64,000 bases of DNA from Rheinheimera maricola (lineage in GTDB: Bacteria; Pseudomonadota; Gammaproteobacteria; Enterobacterales; Alteromonadaceae), in the NCBI RefSeq assembly GCF_016918075.2, contig NZ_JAERPS020000001.1, positions 248,001-312,000 on the forward strand. Direction: 5' to 3'. Positions 57,805-64,000 of this stretch are shown here, piece by piece. Numbering within the stretch: position 1 is the stretch's first letter; every line of letters begins with the position of its first letter. The notes under the pieces were generated by a model. The model had not been told where the DNA came from. It saw nothing but the letters and a program-made list of their open reading frames with translations, and ran no database searches. The translations under genes were made by a program, and so were the position numbers.

Positions 57805-58617
57805 ATGAGTAATTTAATTGCTAGCCAGAAAGTCATGCAGCACTATTTATCAGCTTTGTTGACTGAGGAAGAGGTTCAAGCTGAGGTCGGTATTGCTGAG
57901 CAGCAAAAACAGCAGCTCAATGCTTTATTGGCACAAGCCATAGTTACTAAGGCAGAGCCGCAGCCAAGTAGTAAAACAATCACACCGGTTGAAGTGCTCC
58001 AACCCCAGAGCGATGTGAATGCTGATGCGTTAGTGGCATTAAAAGCCAAATTCGCGGCTGCTGAAGCCGCACAGGCGTTACAACAGCGTGATATCCCGGT
58101 GAGCGAGCGCATATCCGGCGGCAATAAGCCAGAGCCGGTAGTTGCGGTCCAGAGTATTGAAAAAGAGTATCGGCAAGGCCGTTTTCAGGCGTTATTTTTT
58201 GAAATAGCCGGACTTAAAGTAGCTGTGCCGCTAAAAGAGCTTGGTGGTATTCATCAGCTGGGTACCATAAATAGTCTTATCGGCAAGCCCAGTTGGTTTA
58301 AAGGCGTTATGCTGTATCGCGAACAAAAAATTTGCATTGTTGATACTGCCCGTTGGGTTATGCCAGAAAAATATGATCAGAATTTGCAGCAAAAGCTAAA
58401 CTATCAGTATGTTATTATGCTTGGCAGCAGCAACTGGGGCCTGTGTTGTGAATCATTGGTCAACACCTACGTTCTGGAGCAAGACGATGTGAAGTGGCGG
58501 GAGGCGGAAGGCAAAAGGCCGTGGATGGCAGGCTTGATCAAAAAGCACATGTGCGTACTGCTGGATGTTGACGCTATGATAGATTTATTAAACCGTGGTC
58601 TGGATATCAGTGAATAA
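57805..58617 (+). CDS. parP: CheW-like partner of the ParA ATPase (ParP)
   Basis: A 270-residue protein with a variable, Gln/Ala-rich N-terminal half and a CheW-like C-terminal domain (about 130-265, ALFFEIAGLKVAVPLKELGG, ICIVDTARWVMPEKY). In Vibrio the equivalent protein ties CheA arrays to the pole through ParC. The GGAGTAAGG ribosome site is good. The call rests on domain layout and synteny. Confidence 0.88.
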   Translation: MSNLIASQKVMQHYLSALLTEEEVQAEVGIAEQQKQQLNALLAQAIVTKAEPQPSSKTITPVEVLQPQSDVNADALVALKAKFAAAEAAQALQQRDIPVSERISGGNKPEPVVAVQSIEKEYRQGRFQALFFEIAGLKVAVPLKELGGIHQLGTINSLIGKPSWFKGVMLYREQKICIVDTARWVMPEKYDQNLQQKLNYQYVIMLGSSNWGLCCESLVNTYVLEQDDVKWREAEGKRPWMAGLIKKHMCVLLDVDAMIDLLNRGLDISE

Positions 58618-58647
58618 TCAGCCAAAGGATTTATATAGGAGCTGTGC

Positions 58648-59142
58648 ATGAGTAATTTAACCAAGCAATCGACCAGGAAAAACGATGCTGCAGATATCGT
58701 ATTGCAATGGGTTACCTTTAAGCTGCAAGAAGAGACCTATGGCATTAACGTTATGCAGGTGCAGGAAGTTTTGCGCTATACCGAAATTGCGCCGGTACCA
58801 GGCTCGCCAGACTACGTACTGGGTATCATTAATTTGCGTGGTAATGTGGTGACAGTAATTGATACCCGCTCACGTTTTGGCTTGGAGTCTGCAGACATTA
58901 CCGATAACAGCCGTATTGTTATTATTGAAGCAGAAAAGCAGGTTATTGGCATTCTGGTTGATAGCGTAGCTGAGGTCGTTTACCTGAAACAGTCTGAGAT
59001 TGATACCGCACCTAATGTAGGTACGGATGAGAGTGCGCGGTTTATTCAAGGTGTTTCTAACCGTGAGGGCGAGCTACTTATCCTGGTCGATTTAAATAAA
59101 CTGCTCAGCGACGAAGAGTGGGAAGAGATCGGCGCCATCTGA
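58648..59142 (+). CDS. cheW: Chemotaxis coupling protein CheW
   Basis: Couples receptors to CheA. The 164-residue protein has the full CheW fold: WVTFKLQEETYGINVMQVQE, PGSPDYVLGIINLRGNVVTV, IDTRSRFGL and GILVDSVAEVV. A TAGGAG ribosome site is present. The next gene starts one base after its stop. Confidence 0.96.
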   Translation: MSNLTKQSTRKNDAADIVLQWVTFKLQEETYGINVMQVQEVLRYTEIAPVPGSPDYVLGIINLRGNVVTVIDTRSRFGLESADITDNSRIVIIEAEKQVIGILVDSVAEVVYLKQSEIDTAPNVGTDESARFIQGVSNREGELLILVDLNKLLSDEEWEEIGAI

Positions 59143-59143
59143 T

Positions 59144-59575
59144 ATGACGCTACCGGTCTACATAGGATTGTTGCTGCTAGCTATATTGGCGTGTGCCGCG
59201 GCACTGTATTGGTGGTTTGCACGTATGCAGCGCAGTTTGCAAGAAAAATGGCAGCAATTTGAGCAGCAACTTGACTATCAGGCACAGCAACTGCAGCAAA
59301 GCCGGCATGAATTGGAAGAGTTAAGATCAGGGGTTATCGGTGTTGGACAGCGTGTTTTGCAGCTGGATAGTAGTTTGAGTATGTTGTCGCAACAACTCGG
59401 CGCACTGGCCGATAAACAACAAGCCCTTGAGCTTGTGGATCCGGAGTCTAAGATATATAGCCGCGCTATGAAGATGGTGCAACTGGGCGCCGATCTGGAC
59501 GAAATTATGCGCGAGTGTGAGCTGCCTCAGGCTGAGGCTGAACTGCTGTTCAATTTACATCAGACAAAAACATAA
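59144..59575 (+). CDS. DUF2802 membrane-anchored coiled-coil protein
   Basis: A 143-residue protein with an N-terminal membrane helix (IGLLLLAILACAAALYWWF), a Gln-rich coiled coil (about 30-95), and the conserved C-terminal DUF2802 segment (IYSRAMKMVQLGADLDEIMR, CELPQAEAELLFNLH). It lies next to cheW in many gammaproteobacteria, but no function is established. It is co-transcribed with cheW (one-base gap). Confidence 0.85.
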   Translation: MTLPVYIGLLLLAILACAAALYWWFARMQRSLQEKWQQFEQQLDYQAQQLQQSRHELEELRSGVIGVGQRVLQLDSSLSMLSQQLGALADKQQALELVDPESKIYSRAMKMVQLGADLDEIMRECELPQAEAELLFNLHQTKT

Positions 59576-59576
59576 T

Positions 59577-59600
59577 CCTTAAGCTCTTCAGCTTTTAAGG
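59577..59600. terminator. Imperfect hairpin between convergent DUF2802 and the FlhB-like gene
   Basis: CCTTAAGCT (59577-59585) and AGCTTTTAAGG (59590-59600) pair with a two-base bulge. The right arm lies inside the end of the minus-strand gene. Convergent position supports a terminator; there is no clear T run. Confidence 0.4.
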
Positions 59601-59902
59601 TCAATGCGTTGGTGTATGTTATGCCAATTGTCTGGAAATTTCCCCTGCAACACATAGGAAAAAGCAATTAACTCAGCGATGACGATATACAGCTGAGGTG
59701 GGATTTGCTCGCCTAACTGTAACTGCGCCAGTAGTTTACTCAGCTCAGTATCCTGATGCACCAATACACCGTGTTGTTTTGCCAGTGCTATAATTTCATC
59801 TGCCAGGTCGCCATGACCTTTCGCAGTAACGGTAGGTGCGGTTTTACCTTCGTACTGCAGGGCAGTCGCCGAGCGGGTATTGTGCTCTGGTGGTGATGTC
59901 AT
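59588..59902 (-). CDS. Standalone FlhB C-terminal domain homologue (FhlB type)
   Basis: A 104-residue cytoplasmic protein matching only the C-terminal part of FlhB: ATALQYEGKTAPTVTAKGHG, then ADEIIALAKQHGVLVHQDTE, and IPPQLYIVIAELIAFSYVLQ. Such proteins can stand in for the cleaved FlhB fragment in some bacteria. It has no membrane helices and no NPTH. It is eight bases downstream of the second FliK-like gene on the minus strand, so both may act at the export switch. Confidence 0.88.
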   Translation of the reverse strand: MTSPPEHNTRSATALQYEGKTAPTVTAKGHGDLADEIIALAKQHGVLVHQDTELSKLLAQLQLGEQIPPQLYIVIAELIAFSYVLQGKFPDNWHNIHQRIDLKS

Positions 59903-59910
59903 ATGACCTC

Positions 59911-62172
59911 CTATACTTTTAATGCTAACAAACTGTTAGCTCTGGGAAGAATGCTGTCTGGAATTTTCCCCAGCGTACACTCCGCTTGTGTTACCTCCAA
60001 GCCTTGCACACGGCAGCGATCTTTTAACAATGGCAAGAAACGTTGTGCCAGCTGTTGCGTGTGCTGTTGCTCGGTATAGAACTGTAACTGGAGTTGTTGA
60101 TGTTGCAAGCGCGCCACCACCATAAGCTGCCCGAGACGACGCAAGTCAAATTTTAGCGTGAGTTGCCATAAGGTTTGTTTCTCATTATCTGTTTTGCCAT
60201 CTGCCTCGCGTTGTTCCAGCATAATTTGGCTGAACACACTGTGTTCGCCCTGCTGCAACGGCAGTTGGAGTAGTAGCTGCTGTTGTTGTGGGCTATCCAG
60301 GGTTGCAAGTTGGCTATGTTGTAACTTACTACTATGTCCGGCAAGTTGACGTAACAGGCTACTGGCTTGAGCGGGTTCAAGTTGGCTAACCAGTTGCGCC
60401 AGTGGTTTGTTAGCGGGGGCCGCTGAGGCAGCTTGGGGTTTTTGCAACAGATGTCCCAATAGCAACTGAATAGCCACGGCTAAAGCGCCGCCGCTGGTTT
60501 GTATTGTTGCGGCAGGTTGTAACGGCTGAAATTGCAGCAAGCTATTTAGCTGTGATGTTAACTGCTGTGGCGACAGCCCTTTATTTACGCTGGGCTGGCT
60601 GTGCCGTATTAATTGTAATATGCGTTGCACCGGCTCTGGTAATTGCGGCAGGCTAGCTAATGGATCAGCTTGTTGCGGTAATAACGGTAATAAATTTCGC
60701 CACGCTTGTTGTAGTACCGGCAGTGGCTGGTGCGGCGTGCTATTTGCCGACGTGCGTTGCGGTGCCTGTAGTGGTCCCTGTAGCGTCACTTGTAAAGTCT
60801 CAGGTGTTTGGCGTGCGTCTATTGCGCCTGCAGTCTGGGGTAAGATTGAAGGCGACTGTGATTGCACAGACGTGCTCAAACTTACTGTTGTAGTCGTGGG
60901 CATCAGCTGTAGCGGCTTATTGAATGCAGCGGGTGAAACTGTCATATTGATTTGGCGCGGAATGGTAGTTAGTAGCAGCTGCCATTGCTGGGCGTGGCTT
61001 TGCAGTTGCAATTGATGTGTACCAGATGGTAATTGTGCTGCTGGCATTATGTTGCTCAGTATCTGTCGAATTGTAACCTGCTGTGGATCTGTCAACGCTT
61101 TGCTGGCTGCGGCCTGAGTCGTGTTTTGTGCTTGCTGATTAAACAGCTGCACCAGTTTTTGCAGAAGTTGCGACTGCTCAGCTTTAGGCAGGGTAATAGC
61201 CTTTACTGCTACAGATTTTGGCAAGGGTTGCTGGCGGGGCACAGTGCCAGCCTCGGCCAATGGTGTGGTGGTTTGTAAACGGTTTGCCGTGGCGCCTGGC
61301 TGTGCCGGTGTGTTTATAGTTTGTGGGCGGATAATGTTGCCTGGCTCCGCTAATTTGCCTGCTTGCGGCGCTTGTTGTGCTATGCCGGTCTGTGCTTTGT
61401 TTGTTTGTACTGTGCCGATTTGTGCTGTGCCTGCTTTAGCTGCAGTTGCTTGTGTTGTGTCTGCTTGTGCTGGTTGGCCCGGCTGCGACGGGCGGTTAAA
61501 TAAAACCGGCTCAGTGGGTTGCGTGCGCAGTAAGGATTGGCTGCCTTCTGATAAAACAGGCCGCAGCAGTGTCAACTGTATACTCAGTGGCGACATCGTT
61601 GATTGCAATTGCAACATTGCACGCAGCCCGGTAGCGGGCATGGCTTGCTCAGATTGCGCCAACTGCTGTGTAATTGCCAACTGGGTTGCAGCAGATAATG
61701 GCTGTAGGCTGCCATCGGGTAACCGCATAGTTATACCTTGCGGTTGACGCAGCAGGCTGACGGGTATCTGTAGCAGATTTGCATTGGCAGTTGCCAGGCG
61801 ACTGATGGTTATTTCTTGCGGGTCAACAAATACGTCCGAGGTTAGCACTGTCGTTAGTAGCTGGCTGGTTTGAGCCGGCGTTAACGGCAATTTCAGTGAT
61901 TGCGTGACACCTTGTAATGTAAGATGTAATTGGCCGTTGTTAGCAGGTTGCAGTTGTACCTGCACGGCACCGCGCATATCTGCCGGCAAAGACGCTGGCA
62001 GTGCAATGCTTAATGCGCCGCCAGCAGTCGGCAGTTTTAAGCTAAAACTGCCTGAACTTAATTGTTGCACCTGAGCCTGATACACCTGTGCCACAATTAG
62101 CTTTAGCTGGGCCGTATCGGCTTTTTGTGCCGGGCTCAGTTGCAGTAATTTATCCAGGTTAATCGGGTTCAT
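59911..62172 (-). CDS. Second FliK-like hook-length control protein
   Basis: A 753-residue protein, extremely rich in Gln, Leu, Pro, Ala and Thr. The first 550 residues are low complexity, including degenerate Thr-Ala-Gln-Xaa-Gly repeats at about 230-275. The C-terminal part (about 650-740, LTLKFDLRRLGQLMVVARLQ, FLPLLKDRCRVQGLEVTQAE) is the FliK switch-domain type. It pairs with the FlhB-like gene. It is clearly different from fliK at 37826-39952. Whether it is exported is not shown. Confidence 0.82.
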   Translation of the reverse strand: MNPINLDKLLQLSPAQKADTAQLKLIVAQVYQAQVQQLSSGSFSLKLPTAGGALSIALPASLPADMRGAVQVQLQPANNGQLHLTLQGVTQSLKLPLTPAQTSQLLTTVLTSDVFVDPQEITISRLATANANLLQIPVSLLRQPQGITMRLPDGSLQPLSAATQLAITQQLAQSEQAMPATGLRAMLQLQSTMSPLSIQLTLLRPVLSEGSQSLLRTQPTEPVLFNRPSQPGQPAQADTTQATAAKAGTAQIGTVQTNKAQTGIAQQAPQAGKLAEPGNIIRPQTINTPAQPGATANRLQTTTPLAEAGTVPRQQPLPKSVAVKAITLPKAEQSQLLQKLVQLFNQQAQNTTQAAASKALTDPQQVTIRQILSNIMPAAQLPSGTHQLQLQSHAQQWQLLLTTIPRQINMTVSPAAFNKPLQLMPTTTTVSLSTSVQSQSPSILPQTAGAIDARQTPETLQVTLQGPLQAPQRTSANSTPHQPLPVLQQAWRNLLPLLPQQADPLASLPQLPEPVQRILQLIRHSQPSVNKGLSPQQLTSQLNSLLQFQPLQPAATIQTSGGALAVAIQLLLGHLLQKPQAASAAPANKPLAQLVSQLEPAQASSLLRQLAGHSSKLQHSQLATLDSPQQQQLLLQLPLQQGEHSVFSQIMLEQREADGKTDNEKQTLWQLTLKFDLRRLGQLMVVARLQHQQLQLQFYTEQQHTQQLAQRFLPLLKDRCRVQGLEVTQAECTLGKIPDSILPRANSLLALKV

Positions 62173-62321
62173 GTTTTTCCTGTTTTATGGCGTTGTCTGA
62201 TATCAGTAGATTCGTATTATTACGTCAGTATGGTAATATGCGCCCAATTTTTCCCGTCGTCGATAGTAAGAGACCAGTGATAAAACATCAGCCTTTTTCT
62301 GTAATTGTCGGCCAAGAGCTG

Positions 62322-62936
62322 TTGCAGGCTCAAGCACTTAGCTGTATCCGGCAAGATCGGGTGCTGTTTGAGCAGCTGTCGTTCACAGTTCGGGCCGGCG
62401 ATATACTGCAGGTCGCTGGCAAAAATGGTGCTGGTAAAAGCTCTTTACTAAGATTGCTGGCGGGGCTATCTGCTCCTGACGAGGGTACACTGCACTACCG
62501 CAGTCAGCCACTGAGTGATGTTGTTGATGACTATGCCGCCAATTTATGTTTTATCGGCCACCAAAGCGGAATACATGAGCAATTAACTGCATTAGAAAAC
62601 CTGGCGTTCTGGCGTGCAGCTGCCGGGGTACCACAGCCGGATGATTACGCTTTGCTGGCGCAACTTGGGCTGGCTGGCTTAGAAGATATCCCGTGTAACA
62701 TGCTATCGGCAGGCCAACAACGTCGGGTGTCGTTGGCCAGGTTGTGGTTTACATCTTGTCAGGTATGGATCCTGGATGAACCTTTCACGGCGCTGGATCA
62801 ATCTGCTATTGCCATGTTGCAGCAGTATTTTCTGCAGCATTTAAACCGTGGCGGCGCCATTGTGTTGACAACACATCAAAACCTGACACTGCAATACAAT
62901 AGCCTGACAACGCTGGAGTTGGCATATCGATGGTAG
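62322..62936 (+). CDS. ccmA: Cytochrome c maturation ABC transporter ATPase CcmA
   Basis: ATPase of the CcmABCD complex that frees holo-CcmE from CcmC. I propose TTG at 62322 (204 residues, QAQALSCIRQDRVLFEQLSF), which matches the usual length; in-frame ATGs at 62187 and 62238 would add 28-45 unrelated residues. Motifs: Walker A GKNGAGKSSLL, signature LSAGQQRRVSLAR, Walker B VWILDEPFTALD. The ccm genes often follow the che cluster in Pseudomonas and relatives. It overlaps ccmB by seven bases. Confidence 0.9.
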   Translation: MQAQALSCIRQDRVLFEQLSFTVRAGDILQVAGKNGAGKSSLLRLLAGLSAPDEGTLHYRSQPLSDVVDDYAANLCFIGHQSGIHEQLTALENLAFWRAAAGVPQPDDYALLAQLGLAGLEDIPCNMLSAGQQRRVSLARLWFTSCQVWILDEPFTALDQSAIAMLQQYFLQHLNRGGAIVLTTHQNLTLQYNSLTTLELAYRW

Positions 62937-63595
62937 CACTGGCGACATTTTTGCAGCGAGAGCTTAGGCTACTGGCCCGGCAAAAAGCCGATTGGCTTAA
63001 TCCGGTGTTATTTTTTGTTATCGTGCTGAGTTTGTTTCCATTAGGTATTGGGCCTGAACCTAATTTGCTACGTATTATCGCCCCAGGTGTAATATGGATT
63101 GCAGCGTTGCTCAGCGTGTTGTTGGCGGCAGAGCGCTTATTTAAAGATGATTACCGCAATGGAGTGTTAGAGCAACTGGTGGCTACACGGCAAGCACTTT
63201 GGCCTTTTGTATTTGCCAAGCTGATATCAAACTGGCTAAGTACCGGCCTGCCACTGGTATTGTTGTCGCCGTTGGTCGCTTTATTGCTTAATGTCGACAG
63301 TGCCAGTTTTTTGGCCATGCTACTGACATTGCTACTTGGCACACCACTGCTGAGCTTGCTTAGTGTGCTTGGCGCAGCACTTACGGTATCGGCCGACAAG
63401 GGCGGTATTTTGCTGGCGCTGCTTATTTTGCCGCTGTACATTCCACTGCTGATTTTTGCCAGCGCAGCTATGGAAGCGGCGGCTATGGCGTTACCTTATT
63501 ACGGTCAGCTGGCAATAATGTTGGCGATGTTATTAGTTGCGTTAGCGCTGGTACCTTTTGCGGTAAACAGTGCCCTGAAAATAAATGTGAGCTGA
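62930..63595 (+). CDS. ccmB: Cytochrome c maturation membrane protein CcmB
   Basis: Membrane partner of CcmA. The 221-residue protein has six hydrophobic segments and family motifs: FLQRELRLLARQKADWLNPV, FFVIVLSLFPLGIGPEP, and IAPGVIWIAALLSVLLAAER. Length is typical. The start overlaps the end of ccmA. Confidence 0.96.
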   Translation: MVALATFLQRELRLLARQKADWLNPVLFFVIVLSLFPLGIGPEPNLLRIIAPGVIWIAALLSVLLAAERLFKDDYRNGVLEQLVATRQALWPFVFAKLISNWLSTGLPLVLLSPLVALLLNVDSASFLAMLLTLLLGTPLLSLLSVLGAALTVSADKGGILLALLILPLYIPLLIFASAAMEAAAMALPYYGQLAIMLAMLLVALALVPFAVNSALKINVS

Positions 63596-63596
63596 T

Positions 63597-64000
63597 ATGT
63601 TTAAATGGTTGCATCCTCTAGCCAAACCCGAAACGGTTTACCAATTATGTGGTCGTTTATATCCGTGGCTGCTAACCGCGGCATTACTGTTATTACTGCT
63701 GGGTAATATTTGGGGCCTGGCCTTTACGCCGCCAGATTACCAACAAGGCGATAGTTACCGCATCATTCATATTCATGTGCCGGCAGCTATTATGTCGATG
63801 GGTGCCTATTCTGCTATGGCTATAGCTGCTTTTGTTGCCCTGGTGTGGCAAGTCAAAGTGGCACAGTGGTCTGTACTTGCTATTGCGCCAATTGGCGCCG
63901 TATATACTGCTATCGCACTGATCACTGGCATGGCCTGGGGCAAGCCAATGTGGGGTACCTGGTGGGTGTGGGATGCCCGATTGACCTCAGAGCTTATTTT
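63597..64000 (+). CDS. ccmC: Haem handling protein CcmC, 5' part
   Basis: CcmC presents haem to CcmE. About 134 residues are present before the window ends. The start MFKWLHPLAKPETVYQL is typical; IIHIHVPAAIMSMGAYSAM carries the first periplasmic haem-ligand His, and the Trp-rich haem motif WGTWWVWDARLTSELI is seen at the window edge. The ATG lies one base after the ccmB stop. Confidence 0.96.
   Translation, partial: MFKWLHPLAKPETVYQLCGRLYPWLLTAALLLLLLGNIWGLAFTPPDYQQGDSYRIIHIHVPAAIMSMGAYSAMAIAAFVALVWQVKVAQWSVLAIAPIGAVYTAIALITGMAWGKPMWGTWWVWDARLTSELI

Noticed and set aside
62187..62321. ATG at 62187 or 62238 as the ccmA start
   Set aside because: The added residues have no CcmA similarity and the TTG at 62322 gives the usual family length. 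This remains uncertain without start mapping.

Overview
This 64 kb window is almost entirely a flagellar and chemotaxis chromosome region of a polarly flagellated gammaproteobacterium. The gene order (flgG-L, flagellins, flaG-fliD-fliS, flrABC, fliE-flhB, flhA-flhF-flhG-fliA, cheYZAB, motCD-like, parC-parP-cheW, DUF2802, then ccmABC) matches Pseudomonas, Shewanella, Vibrio and other Alteromonadales-like relatives. The moderate GC content, the flagellin sequences and the layout suggest a Rheinheimera/Alishewanella/Arsukibacterium-type organism. That taxonomic guess is inference. The window starts inside flgG and ends inside ccmC.

Layout. 1-6.4 kb: rod/hook operon tail (flgG-H-I-J-K-L) closed by a strong hairpin. 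6.5-10.2 kb: three tandem flagellin genes, each behind a near-consensus sigma-28 (FliA) promoter; the first two encode identical proteins inside a roughly 1.1 kb direct repeat. 10.2-12.9 kb: flaG, fliD, fliS and a FliT-like small protein. 12.9-24.5 kb: a tightly coupled flagellin-glycosylation operon (maf glycosyltransferase, an acyl-ligase/carrier/AAC(3) fusion, comB, comA, VOC, DUF4910 hydrolase, pseF, pseG, ATP-grasp ligase, pseI), meeting pseC and pseB on the opposite strand (24.6-26.7 kb). 26.9-31.9 kb: a divergent flagellin-like gene and the regulators flrA, flrB, flrC. 32-45.6 kb: fliE-F-G-H-I-J, fliK, fliL-M-N-O-P-Q-R, flhB. 45.7-59.6 kb: flhA-flhF-flhG-fliA and the chemotaxis genes. 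59.6-62.2 kb, minus strand: a standalone FlhB C-terminal homologue and a second FliK-like protein. 62.3-64 kb: cytochrome c maturation genes ccmA, ccmB and partial ccmC.

Regulation can be read as a hierarchy. flrA has a sigma-70-like promoter beside a perfect 16-bp-arm palindrome. flrBC, fliE and flhA have GG-N10-GC sigma-54 elements, expected to be driven by FlrA or FlrC. The flagellins have FliA (sigma-28) promoters. A recurrent TTGAC-containing half-site resembling FleQ/FlrA boxes lies near several of these promoters.

The most interesting system is the glycan operon. It holds PseB, C, G, I and F, but no PseH acetyltransferase is visible. Instead there is a three-domain protein (AMP-forming acyl ligase, carrier domain, AAC(3)-type N-acyltransferase), co-translated with homologues of ComB and ComA, the enzymes that make sulfolactate. 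The inference is that the 4-amino group of the pseudaminic acid precursor is acylated with sulfolactate, or a related hydroxy-acid, instead of acetate, giving an anionic sulfonated nonulosonic acid that Maf attaches to flagellin. This is not proven by sequence, but flagellin mass spectrometry could test it.
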